This document shows, in pieces, positions 23,804 to 32,500 of a DNA stretch of 37,256 nucleotides. The DNA comes from Tardiphaga sp. Lineage in GTDB: Bacteria; Pseudomonadota; Alphaproteobacteria; Rhizobiales; Xanthobacteraceae. The stretch is from NCBI RefSeq assembly GCF_028290495.1, contig NZ_JAQGJT010000004.1, positions 1 through 37,256 of the forward strand, read 5' to 3'. The notes beneath the pieces were generated by a model that saw only the letters and a program-made list of their open reading frames with translations, ran no database searches and was not told the DNA's origin. Every line of letters begins with the position of its first letter. The first letter of the stretch is position 1. The translations under genes and the position numbers were made by a program.

Positions 23804-24880
23804 TCACGTCCGCCGGCCGTTCAGGCCACGCTTCAGACCCATCACGTAACCGATGATTTCGGCGACCGCGTGGTAATGCTCGGTCGGGATCGCCTCGTCG
23901 ATCTTGGTTGTGGCGTATAGCGCACGCGCCAGCGGCACGTTTTCGACGATCGGAATGTCGTGCACCCCGGCCACTTCCCGGATCTTCAGCGCGATCGCAT
24001 CGACGCCCTTGGCGACGCAGATCGGCGCCGTCATGCCGCGCTCGTAGGACAACGCCACCGCGTAGTGAGTCGGGTTGGTGATAATCACGGAGGCCTTGGG
24101 CACCGCGGCCATCATGCGCTTCTTCATCATCTGATTGCGCAACTGCCGGATCTTGCCCTTGATGTGGGGGTCGCCTTCCGACTGCTTGTGCTCGTCCTTG
24201 ACCTCCTGCAGCGACATCTTCTGCTTCTCGTACCAGGTGCGGTACTGGAAGATGAAGTCGGCGATCGCCACCGCGGTGAGCATCGCGACCACCGCGCCCA
24301 TCACCTTGAGCGTCAGCGCGACGGTGACGCCGAGGATCACGGTCGGATCGAAGTGCACCATCGCATCGAGCCGAAAACGCTCCGGCCACAGCACCGCGCA
24401 CATCACCGCAGCCAGCGCGATCAGCTTGAACAGGCCCTTGAGAAAATTGGCGAGGGCCTGCTTGCCGAAGATTCGCGCAAAGCCGGCCGCCGGCGAGATC
24501 TTGCTGAATTTTGGCGTCAGCCCTTCCGCCGACCAGACGAAGCGATGCTGAATGAGATTGCCGCCGACGGCGGCAATCACCAGGAACAGCATCGGCATCG
24601 CCATCGCCGAGAACACCGCGGCGCCCAACGTCTTGGCCAGCGTGATCAGGCCGGCGCCATCGACGCGGATCATCCACGAATTGGCGATCAGGTTGCGCAT
24701 CGGCGCTTCCAGGCCGCTGCCGATCGAACTACCGAACGACGACAGCACCAGCGTCGCGCCGCCGATCAGGAACCAGGTGTTGACCTCCTGGCTCTTGGCG
24801 ACGTCGCCACGTTCATGGGCGTCGTCGAGCCGTTTTTGCGTGGGGTCGTGTGTTTTTTCATTATCACTGTCGTCGGACAT
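23804..24880 (-). CDS. flhB: Flagellar type III export switch protein FlhB
   Basis: A 358-residue inner-membrane export-gate protein that switches substrate specificity after hook completion. The N-terminal charged segment NEKTHDPTQKRLDDAHERGDVAKSQEV, four transmembrane helices, and the autocleavage motif N-P-T-H (269-272, in IITNPTHYAVAL) are all present. The C-terminal cytoplasmic domain ends in a short basic tail. It follows fliR with a 14-base gap and is the last gene of the flgB-to-flhB unit. Confidence 0.97.
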   Translation of the reverse strand: MSDDSDNEKTHDPTQKRLDDAHERGDVAKSQEVNTWFLIGGATLVLSSFGSSIGSGLEAPMRNLIANSWMIRVDGAGLITLAKTLGAAVFSAMAMPMLFLVIAAVGGNLIQHRFVWSAEGLTPKFSKISPAAGFARIFGKQALANFLKGLFKLIALAAVMCAVLWPERFRLDAMVHFDPTVILGVTVALTLKVMGAVVAMLTAVAIADFIFQYRTWYEKQKMSLQEVKDEHKQSEGDPHIKGKIRQLRNQMMKKRMMAAVPKASVIITNPTHYAVALSYERGMTAPICVAKGVDAIALKIREVAGVHDIPIVENVPLARALYATTKIDEAIPTEHYHAVAEIIGYVMGLKRGLNGRRT

Positions 24881-24894
24881 GGTTCAGTCCCCGA

Positions 24895-25665
24895 TCAGGT
24901 TCTGGGCATCATCTGGTGCATCACACCGACGAAGTATTCCAGATAAGTGCCCATCATCGTGGTCAGCACTGCCGCAAAGATGAGGAAGCCTATCACGATG
25001 GAGAGCGGCACGCCGACGAAATAGACCTGCATCTGCGGCATCAGCCGCGCCAGAATGCCGAGGCCGACGTTGAAAACGAGGCCGAACACCAAAAACGGCG
25101 CCGACAATTGCACACCGATCTTGAAGGCCGCGGCGAAGGCGCTGGTGGCCAGCGAGGCGACATCGCCGGACGACATCAGTTCGCCCGGCGCAAATATCTT
25201 GTAGCTCTCGTCCAGCGCGGCAATCACCAGATAGTGCGTGTCGGTGGCGAACAGCAGCGTGAGGCCGAGCATGGTGAGGAAGTTGCCGATCAGCGCGCCC
25301 TGCTGGCCCTGCGTCGGATCCACCGAAGTGACGAAGCCGAGCCCGAGTTGCTGGGCGATAACCGAGCCCGCGACCTGCAGCGCCGACAGCGTGACCCGCG
25401 CGGTGGCGCCAAGCACGATACCGATCACGATCTCATGCACCATCAGCACCAGCAGCGGCACGATCGAGCCCATGTCTATGTTAAAGGCGGCTCGGTGCAG
25501 CGGCAGGATAATCAGCGTCAGCGCCAGCGCGATCGACAGCTTGATGCGCGACGGGATGTTGACCTCGCCGAGCCCGGGCAACAGCATTACCATCGCGCCG
25601 ACGCGGGCAAATACCAGCATGAAGGCAGCGGCAAGTGCCGGTAATAGCGAGACGTCGAGGCGCAT
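24895..25665 (-). CDS. fliR: Flagellar biosynthesis protein FliR
   Basis: A 256-residue polytopic export-gate subunit. LPALAAAFMLVFARVGAMVMLLPGLGEVNIPSRIKLSIALALT is the conserved FliR opening; EIVIGIVLGATARV and SAPFLVFGLVFNVGLGILARLMPQMQVYFVGVPLSI are further family signatures. It forms the export gate with FliP and FliQ. The gap from fliQ is 16 bases and to flhB 14 bases, so translation is probably coupled. Confidence 0.96.
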   Translation of the reverse strand: MRLDVSLLPALAAAFMLVFARVGAMVMLLPGLGEVNIPSRIKLSIALALTLIILPLHRAAFNIDMGSIVPLLVLMVHEIVIGIVLGATARVTLSALQVAGSVIAQQLGLGFVTSVDPTQGQQGALIGNFLTMLGLTLLFATDTHYLVIAALDESYKIFAPGELMSSGDVASLATSAFAAAFKIGVQLSAPFLVFGLVFNVGLGILARLMPQMQVYFVGVPLSIVIGFLIFAAVLTTMMGTYLEYFVGVMHQMMPRT

Positions 25666-25681
25666 GGGCCACTACTGTGCA

Positions 25682-25945
25682 TCAGCCACCGATGATTCGC
25701 GACGATATCCGCAACATATAGCTGTTCAACGCGTCCGACATGAACGGCAATGCCAGGATCAGGGTGCCGAAGATCGCCAGGATTTTCGGCACGAATACCA
25801 GCGTCTGTTCCTGGATCTGGGTCAGCGCCTGCACCAGCGAGACGACGACACCGACGACAAGGCCGACCACCATCAGCGGGCCCGACACCACCACGATGGT
25901 CCAGATCGCATCGCGCGCGACATCGAGAGTTTCAGCGCCAGTCAT
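25682..25945 (-). CDS. fliQ: Flagellar biosynthesis protein FliQ
   Basis: An 87-residue protein with two transmembrane helices (about 16-38 and 54-76) separated by SLVQALTQIQEQTLVFVPKI, the invariant QAxTQIQEQTL motif. The start at 25945 (MTGAETLDVARDAI) is the family start; the longer open frame runs into the palindromic repeat upstream. Part of the FliPQR export gate. Confidence 0.95.
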   Translation of the reverse strand: MTGAETLDVARDAIWTIVVVSGPLMVVGLVVGVVVSLVQALTQIQEQTLVFVPKILAIFGTLILALPFMSDALNSYMLRISSRIIGG

Positions 25946-25972
25946 TGCAGTCGTCCTTGTGTCATTCTCGGT

Positions 25973-26069
25973 CCTCATGGTGAGGAGCGCGCACTTCGCG
26001 CGTCTCGAACCATGGGAGCTTGGCGCCATCCTTCGAGACGCGGCCAAGTGGCCGCTCCTCAGGATGAGG
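25973..26069. repeat. 97-bp intergenic palindromic repeat
   Basis: The outer arms CCTCATGGTGAGGAGCG (25973-25989) and CGCTCCTCAGGATGAGG (26053-26069) pair with two central mismatches, and inner arms GTCTCGAA/TTCGAGAC pair as well. The sequence style matches interspersed palindromic repeats that I recall as frequent between genes in Bradyrhizobium, Rhodopseudomonas and Nitrobacter. It separates fliE from fliQ inside the flagellar operon and would fold into a long hairpin in the transcript, possibly affecting mRNA stability or readthrough. Confidence 0.8.
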
Positions 26070-26117
26070 TAGAACCCGAGACGCGGTCGAAGACGACCGC
26101 TGCCCGGATGAGGAGCA

Positions 26118-26441
26118 TCAGATCGGCATCTTCAAGATGTCTTCGTAAGACTGGATCACGCGGTCACGCACCGAGACCAGCGTCGAGACGGCCACGTCGG
26201 TCTCCGCCACCGCGGTGACGACGTCCATCACATTGGCCTTGCCGTTGGCCATCGCGATGGACTGCGCGTCCGACTTGCGGCCGGAATCCAGCACGCTGCC
26301 GATCGCGCCCTTCAGAATGTCGCCGAACGACTGGCCGCCGCTTTCGGCGGCTTTGCCGATACCACCGCCGACGCCGCCACCGGCGTCCATGATGCGGGCA
26401 AGGCTTGCGTAGGCATTAGCGGCGACAGAGGGGGTTGCCAT
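26118..26441 (-). CDS. fliE: Flagellar hook-basal body protein FliE
   Basis: A 107-residue protein linking MS-ring to rod. The C-terminal helix VMDVVTAVAETDVAVSTLVSVRDRVIQSYEDILKMPI matches the FliE C-terminus (LMxVRDRVVxAYQEIMRMPI). The N-terminal region is Gly-rich. It follows flgC with a 16-base gap. Confidence 0.95.
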   Translation of the reverse strand: MATPSVAANAYASLARIMDAGGGVGGGIGKAAESGGQSFGDILKGAIGSVLDSGRKSDAQSIAMANGKANVMDVVTAVAETDVAVSTLVSVRDRVIQSYEDILKMPI

Positions 26442-26457
26442 GATTCAGCTTTCCTGT

Positions 26458-26886
26458 TCAGGCCTTGAGAATATCGAGTGTGCGCTGGATCATCCGGCGC
26501 GTCGCACTGATGATGTTGAGGTTGGCCTCGTAGGACCGCTGCGCCTCGCGCATGTCGGTCATTTCGATCAGCGGATTGACGTTGGGATACTTGACGTTGC
26601 CGCCGGCGTCGGCCGCGGGGTTGCCGGGCTCGTACTTCATGCGGAAGGCGGAATTATCGGTCTTGACGCGGCCCAGCGCCACGACCTTGCTGTCCAGCGC
26701 GCGATCGAGTTCGCTGGTGAACGTCGGAACCTTGCGACGGTACGGATCGCCGCCCGCGCCCTGAGCGGTGGATTCGGCGTTGGCGATGTTCTCCGAGATC
26801 ACGCGCATGCGCCCGGCCTGGGCACGCAGACCCGAGGTCGCAATGCCCATCGATCGCGCGAAATCGCTGATGTTGTCGTCTGCCAT
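26458..26886 (-). CDS. flgC: Flagellar basal-body rod protein FlgC
   Basis: A 142-residue proximal rod protein. The N-terminal SMGIATSGLRAQAGRMRVISENIANAEST and C-terminal YPNVNPLIEMTDMREAQRSYEANLNIISATRRMIQRTLDIL are the paired helical D0 motifs of axial proteins. No signal peptide, as expected for a type III export substrate. Confidence 0.97.
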   Translation of the reverse strand: MADDNISDFARSMGIATSGLRAQAGRMRVISENIANAESTAQGAGGDPYRRKVPTFTSELDRALDSKVVALGRVKTDNSAFRMKYEPGNPAADAGGNVKYPNVNPLIEMTDMREAQRSYEANLNIISATRRMIQRTLDILKA

Positions 26887-26909
26887 GATCCGGTCTTCCT
26901 GCGGTTACG

Positions 26910-27317
26910 TCAGCGCTTGCCGATAGCGGTCTTCAGCAGGCCGAGGCTGCGGGTGTAGAGCGAGGTCGCCGCCGCGTAGTCCATCTGGTTGGCCGAGACC
27001 TTCATCATCTCGTCTTCCAGGTTGACGGCATTGGCCGAGGGCCGTGTCTCGTAGGCGCCGCGGTTGTTGGCGCCGAAGGTCGAGGTGCCGGTCGGGATGA
27101 TGTTGGTGCCGCCCGCCTTCATCATCGGCAGCGCACCCATCGGTCCGCCGGCCGCCGGGCCACCGATCTTGTCGAATTTCGGTTCCACGAGGTCGCGCGG
27201 CTTGAAGCCGGGCGTGTCGGAGTTGGAGACGTTGTCGGCCAGCACGCGCTGGCGCTCCTGATGCCACTGCATCTTGGTGCGCAGCGCCGACAGCATGGGC
27301 ATGTCACTGATGGCCAT
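26910..27317 (-). CDS. flgB: Flagellar basal-body rod protein FlgB
   Basis: A 135-residue proximal rod protein: MLSALRTKMQWHQERQRVLADNVSNSDTPGFKPRDL at the N-terminus and EDEMMKVSANQMDYAAATSLYTRSLGLLKTAIGKR at the C-terminus are the family D0 motifs. First gene of the unit flgB-flgC-fliE-fliQ-fliR-flhB, with a full CtrA box about 70 bp upstream. Confidence 0.97.
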   Translation of the reverse strand: MAISDMPMLSALRTKMQWHQERQRVLADNVSNSDTPGFKPRDLVEPKFDKIGGPAAGGPMGALPMMKAGGTNIIPTGTSTFGANNRGAYETRPSANAVNLEDEMMKVSANQMDYAAATSLYTRSLGLLKTAIGKR

Positions 27318-27383
27318 CGGATGGTCTCCGCTCCGGCCCGGGACGGCATGTCCTGAGCTAGGCAGAATTTGCCGCCTGCGTGG

Positions 27384-27398
27384 TTAACAGGGGGTTAA
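27384..27398 (-). promoter_or_regulatory. CtrA box upstream of flgB
   Basis: TTAA-CAGGGGG-TTAA is an exact TTAA-N7-TTAA CtrA-binding site, centred about 75 bp upstream of the flgB start, the position expected for activation at the -35 region of a cell-cycle-regulated flagellar promoter. CckA, the kinase upstream of CtrA, is encoded at the end of the same gene block. Confidence 0.75.
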
Positions 27399-27490
27399 TT
27401 TTCGGCGCCAGACCTTACCGAAACGTAAATATCCGCTGTAAAACACGGGTTTTCAGCGCCGCCCATCGCTTTTTCGCCTGAATTGGCCCA

Positions 27491-27498
27491 TTAACCAT
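27491..27498 (+). promoter_or_regulatory. CtrA half-site-type motif upstream of fliO
   Basis: TTAACCAT matches the alternative 8-bp CtrA motif. It lies about 200 bp upstream of fliO and 170 bp upstream of flgB in the 384-bp divergent region 27318-27701. No further motif is obvious there apart from an isolated GTTAAC near 27592. Confidence 0.45.
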
Positions 27499-27701
27499 GG
27501 CCGGCAGCGAAACGGCGGGGCGACAGAAGTCGTTTTGGCTGCAGCGATTCATAGTTTATTATTGGCAAACGGCAGGATTTGCCGTGGGGCGTTAACAGAT
27601 AGGGCGCGCAAGCAGCGCTGCATCCGGCATCGGCGGGTTGTTTACGACCGGCTCAGGCAGGATCCATCCGTCGCGGCGGCGCTATTTGCTGGGGACTGAG
27701 C

Positions 27702-28787
27702 ATGCAGACACCGTACACCTTCTTCTTTGCCTTCATCGCCGTGCTGGCGCTGATCGGGCTGGCGGCATGGCTGGTGCGGCGGTTTGCCGGCAACCGGCTC
27801 GGCACCAACGCCAGCCGCGGACGAATGCCCCGCCTTGCGGTGATCGATGCCGCCGCGGTCGATGGCCGCCGCCGCCTGGTGCTGGTGCGCCGCGACAATG
27901 TCGAACATCTGCTGATGATCGGCGGCCCCACCGACATCGTCGTCGAGCCCAACATCATCCGCGCCATGCCTGGCCGCGACCAGGCGCCGCCGCGCGCCAA
28001 TATGGGCAGCGATTTGTCGGCGCGCACCGCGCCGGCGCCTGACGCGCCCAGCTGGGCCGACAACGACTCCAGCTTCGATCCCGAGCCGAACATCCCGGAA
28101 CCCGCGCCGCGCCCGAACCGGCCGTCCTTCATCGAAGAGCCTCGCCGTCCGTTGCCGCCCTTGCCGGAGCGCCGCGTCGATCCTGTCGCCAACGTCCCGC
28201 CGGAATTGCCGAACCGTCCCGAGCCCCGGGTTGAACCGCGCACCGAGCCGATGCCGCCGCGCGCCATCCCGCGCAGCGAAACGATGATGCCGCGTGGCGA
28301 ATCCATCCTGCCGCGCAGCGAAACGATGATGCCGCGCCCGATGCGCGCCGAACCGCCGATTCGCGTCGCGCCCCCGCTGCGCCCCGAACGTACCGCTGCC
28401 CCCGTCGTAACGCCGACACCGCCCACGCCTCCCCCGATTCCGGTTCCGCCGCCCGCCGCCGCGCCTGCCCCCACGCCACCTCCCGTGCCGGTCTCAACGG
28501 CCGACCAGAACCTCGCCGACATGGCGCAGCGGCTTGAGGCCGCCTTGCGCCGGCCGAGCACGGAAACCCGTTCCGAAGCGTCCGAACCGCGCATCGGCGC
28601 GCCGCCGGCCGCATCCGAGCCGCCCAGCCGCCCGACCCCGCGCTTTTCCAGCGACGTGTCGAGCGCCCCGACCTCCCGCAGCGAGTCTTCGGCAGCGCCC
28701 TCGATGGCGCCGCCGATCAAGACCGGTTTCGAAAATCTCGAAGACGAGATGGCCTCCCTGCTGGGACGGCCGAAGTCCAGTTCGTGA
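27702..28787 (+). CDS. fliO: FliO-like flagellar biosynthesis protein with long disordered tail
   Basis: A 361-residue protein. One N-terminal transmembrane helix (about residues 8-27, FFFAFIAVLALIGLAAWLVRRF) precedes the FliO cytoplasmic beta-domain (LAVIDAAAVDGRRRLVLVRRDNVEHLLMIGGPTDIVVEPNI), which assists FliP assembly. Residues about 100-340 are Pro/Arg/Glu-rich and disordered with repeats (RSETMMPRGESILPRSETMMPR), and the last residues ENLEDEMASLLGR form an amphipathic end. FliO proteins are usually nearer 100-150 residues, so the extension is large. Its TGA overlaps the fliP GTG. Confidence 0.85.
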   Translation: MQTPYTFFFAFIAVLALIGLAAWLVRRFAGNRLGTNASRGRMPRLAVIDAAAVDGRRRLVLVRRDNVEHLLMIGGPTDIVVEPNIIRAMPGRDQAPPRANMGSDLSARTAPAPDAPSWADNDSSFDPEPNIPEPAPRPNRPSFIEEPRRPLPPLPERRVDPVANVPPELPNRPEPRVEPRTEPMPPRAIPRSETMMPRGESILPRSETMMPRPMRAEPPIRVAPPLRPERTAAPVVTPTPPTPPPIPVPPPAAAPAPTPPPVPVSTADQNLADMAQRLEAALRRPSTETRSEASEPRIGAPPAASEPPSRPTPRFSSDVSSAPTSRSESSAAPSMAPPIKTGFENLEDEMASLLGRPKSSS

Positions 28788-29536
28788 GATCGGCGTTCTC
28801 CCCGCGTAGAGTTGTATTCCTCCTGACTTTGCTGACCGCCGGATCGCTCGTCGATCCGGCGATGGCGCAGGATATCAGCATCAATCTCGGCGGCGGCAGC
28901 GGCGGCGTCACCGAGCGCGCCATCCAGATGATCGCGCTGCTGACGGTGCTGTCGATCGCGCCGTCGATCCTGATCATGATGACGTCGTTCACGCGCATCG
29001 TGGTCGTGCTGTCGCTGCTGCGCACCGCGTTGGGCACCGCGACCGCGCCGCCGAATTCGGTGATCATCGCTCTCGCCATGTTCCTCACCGCCTTCGTGAT
29101 GGGGCCGGTGCTGCAGAAGTCCTACGACGACGGCATCAAGCCGCTGGTCGCCAACGAGATCGGCGTCGAGCAGGCGTTGCTGCGCGCCGCGGTGCCGCTG
29201 CGCGGCTTCATGATGAAGAACGTCCGCGAGAAAGACCTCAAGCTGTTCCTCGATCTGTCCCGCGAACCGCCTCCGGCTACGCCCGACGACATGTCGTTGC
29301 GCATCATCGTGCCGGCTTTCATGATTTCCGAACTCAAGCGCGCTTTCGAGATTGGCTTCCTGCTGTTCCTGCCATTTCTGATCATCGACCTCGTGGTTGC
29401 GTCGGTGCTGATGTCGATGGGCATGATGATGCTGCCGCCAGCGGTAGTGTCGCTGCCGTTCAAGCTGATCTTCTTCGTGCTGGTCGACGGCTGGTCGCTG
29501 GTGGCGGGCAGTCTGGTGCAGAGTTACGGGCAGTAG
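28784..29536 (+). CDS. fliP: Flagellar export-gate protein FliP
   Basis: A 250-residue polytopic protein. A cleavable signal peptide (about 1-28) is followed by IQMIALLTVLSIAPSILIMMTSFTRIVVVLSLLRTALGT, PPNSVIIALAMFLTAFVMGPV, and the C-terminal AFMISELKRAFEIGFLLFLPFLIIDLVVASVLMSMGMMMLPPAVVSLPFKLIFFVLVDGWSL, all diagnostic. It starts with GTG overlapping the fliO stop by four bases (GTGA), so translation is coupled. Confidence 0.97.
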   Translation: MRSAFSPRRVVFLLTLLTAGSLVDPAMAQDISINLGGGSGGVTERAIQMIALLTVLSIAPSILIMMTSFTRIVVVLSLLRTALGTATAPPNSVIIALAMFLTAFVMGPVLQKSYDDGIKPLVANEIGVEQALLRAAVPLRGFMMKNVREKDLKLFLDLSREPPPATPDDMSLRIIVPAFMISELKRAFEIGFLLFLPFLIIDLVVASVLMSMGMMMLPPAVVSLPFKLIFFVLVDGWSLVAGSLVQSYGQ

Positions 29537-29558
29537 CTGCCGCGGCCGAGAAACGAGC

Positions 29559-32500
29559 CTACCGCTTCGTCCCGATCTTGCGCACATTCTCGACCGCCGG
29601 CAGTGCACCGGTCGGCGTCGGATCGGCGCTGGCGCCGGGCGCCACGATCCTGGCGCTGTTGTCCGGAAAGCGCTCTTTCATCTCCCGCAGGAAGCCGTCC
29701 AGCGTGTCGATGCTCGCCGCCATCTTGGCGATCGCCGCGAATTCCGAGTTGCTGCCGGAGCCCGGCCGGCTCGCCGTGTCGAACGCGACCTTGTCGCTGC
29801 CGGACGCCATCAACGGCGCGAACTTGTCGCGGAAGCGGGCCAGCCCCAGCGCGTCTTCCGCCAGCGCATAGCCAACCACGGCGCGGATGACGTCGCTCTT
29901 CTCGCTGGCGTTCAGCGGTGTGAAATCGCGCCAACGGTCACCGTAGTACAGTTCGATCTGCTCGGAGGCTTCGCGCCAGCGCCGTGCCGACCAGTTGATG
30001 TCGGAGCGCAGCCGGATCGCCTCGCGGCCGGGAATGTTGGAGATGATGTCGAGCGCCAGATCGCGACGGCCGACGTCGCTTTGCGCACGTGCCTCGAGCA
30101 GCAGCCGCTGCTGGCGAAGCTCGCCGGCGAGATCGGCGATCCGCGTGGTGCGCAACGCTGCGATCGCGCGCTCCGGCTTGCGTCCCATCAGATAAACCAT
30201 CGCCAGGCGTGCGGCGACCTGCGCGCGCGCCGCGCCTTCAAGACGGTGATCGACCTGGTACTGCAGGAGTTCGGCGGCCTGATCGAGCAGATCGACCGCC
30301 ACGAGACGGTCGGCGAGCCGGCGGATCATCTCGTCGCCGCGCCGCCCGATCGGCGTCAGTTCGCGGTACTCGTAGAACATGGCCAACGCATCGACCGGCG
30401 GCAGCTTGTCGCCCTTGCCGCCAAGATAGATCTGCGAGAACAGCGCCTGCGCATCGTCCTGCACCTGCCGCGCTGCCTCGCTGTTGGCCTGCCGCTCGGT
30501 AGCGCTGCGTGCTGCCGCCAGGGACTCGCTGAAGCGGCCGAGCTCCGCATACATCCGCGACTGGATCTGCAGCACCTGCACTTCAATTCCGTCGCCGCGC
30601 CACAGCATCCCCAGCAGTTCCAGTTCCTTCAGGGCGTCGTCGTTGCTGACCTCGTGGCGCTTCTGCCGCAGCAGGATCTCACGCAGCTTGGCTTCGGCCG
30701 CTGCCTGGCGGTCCCTGGAGTCGATCGCCTCCTGGTATTTCGACAGCGCATCCTTGTCGCGGCCGAGCGCTTCATCGAGCCAACCCGACAGCGTCAGGAC
30801 TTGCGGCTTCAGCTCAAGCGGGATGCCGACCGTTTCAAGCTCGGAGCCGCGCGCCGACGCACTCGCATAGTCCTTGACCTCAAGCGACGCGCGCAGCGCC
30901 TGAATCAGCGCGGCCCGCTGCAGATCCGCCGGCAGCGAAGACATTGCGAGTTCGGCGTTCTTGAATTTCTCACGCGCCAGCACCCATTTTCCCTGCCCGG
31001 CATAGGCCAGCGCCTTCCACAATTCGGAATCATAGCCGGGACCAAGCACCGGATTGGCGATGTCCTTCAGCGTCTGTTCGGGACGGCCCATCATCGTGCT
31101 GGCGACCGCGTGAACGATCAGCGCGACCGGATTTTCCTGCCCCACCTTGGAATCCGAAATGGCCAGGTCAGCGACGCCCTTGGCCTCGTGATACATGCCA
31201 CGCGCCATGTAGAACCGCGCCAGATCCATCCTGATCCCGGTACGCGTGTTGCCGTCGGCGGCCGACGCCGCATTCATCAGTACGTCGAAGCGATCCTTGA
31301 ACGGCCCTTCCTGATCCTTGTGCCACTGCCCGACATCGAAGATCGGCCGCGCCACCGTGGACGCGCGCTGCGGCGCCGCGTCCGCCGCCGACAGGGTCAA
31401 CCCGCCCGGCCGGCTCAAGGTCACCTTGTCGATCGCGGCATCGACCGCGACTTCGTCGGAATTGAGCTGGATCGCGACGCCGTGGACCGTCTCCAGCAAC
31501 GAGAATTCGACGAAATCCTGCCGCCGGATGAAGCCGCGCGGCGGCGGCAGCGCGGTCACCACCGTCAGCACATCGCCGGCATCGGGATCGACCAGCCGGT
31601 GCTTGAGACCGAGCTTGCTCAGCGGCACCTGCACATTGGCATGGGCGACGTCGGCGATGTTGCGGATCGCCGACAGCGGCTGCGACGGCGTCTGCCTGGT
31701 ATCGGCCAGCGTCACCGACCAGCTCAGCCCGGCGCCGGCCGGGTCATCCGAGGTCAACGACGCCAGTTGCGGACGGTTGAGGCGAAGGCGGATAGCCTGG
31801 CCTTTGTCCAGTTTGACGGCGCTGGCATCTGATATCACCGAACCACCCTCGCGGCGGATCGACGACAGGTCGACCGGCCTGGTGGAATCCATGACCAGCC
31901 ACAGCATGTCGCCGCGGCGGAACATCGCCACAGGCGTCGCCGCCGCGAAAGCAAAATTCATCCGCAACCCGTCGCTGCTGCGCTTGACCTCCACCGGCGT
32001 GCCGGCCTCGGCCACGACCACCGCCGGATCGGCGACCACGACCGGCGCCACCGCGGGCACGGCCGGCGGCGTAACGACGACAGGCGGCGCTTCGATCACG
32101 GGAGCAGCAGAAACGACTTCCTGCGCTGGCTTCGTCACCACATCGGCTTTGGGCGGCTCGACCTTCGCGGCTTCAACCTTTGTAGCTTCAACCTTGGCGG
32201 CCTCCATCCTGGCAGGTTCGACCTTCGGCAGTTCGGCCTTGGCGGCCTCCGCCGGTTTCGGCTCCGATGCCGGCGGCACGTTCTCGCCGGAACGCTGCGG
32301 CGGCGCGGCCTCGGTCATCGGCTTCTCAACTACCGGCGGCTTGGCCGCTTCCGGCTTCGCTACCGGCAGCTTCGCCGGAGGTGACGGCTTGTCCGGTTGC
32401 TGGAAGCCGATATCGACGACGTAATTCTTGTCCTCGCGAAACGAGTGCACATCGGCATCGCCGATCAGTCCGATTTCGACCGCGGTACGGTTGCCGTCCA

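Noticed and set aside
27653..29608. 651-codon minus-strand open frame
   Set aside because: Antisense to fliO and fliP, low-complexity translation, no ribosome binding site.
30081..31832. 583-codon plus-strand open frame
   Set aside because: Antisense to the large TPR protein; shadow of codon bias.
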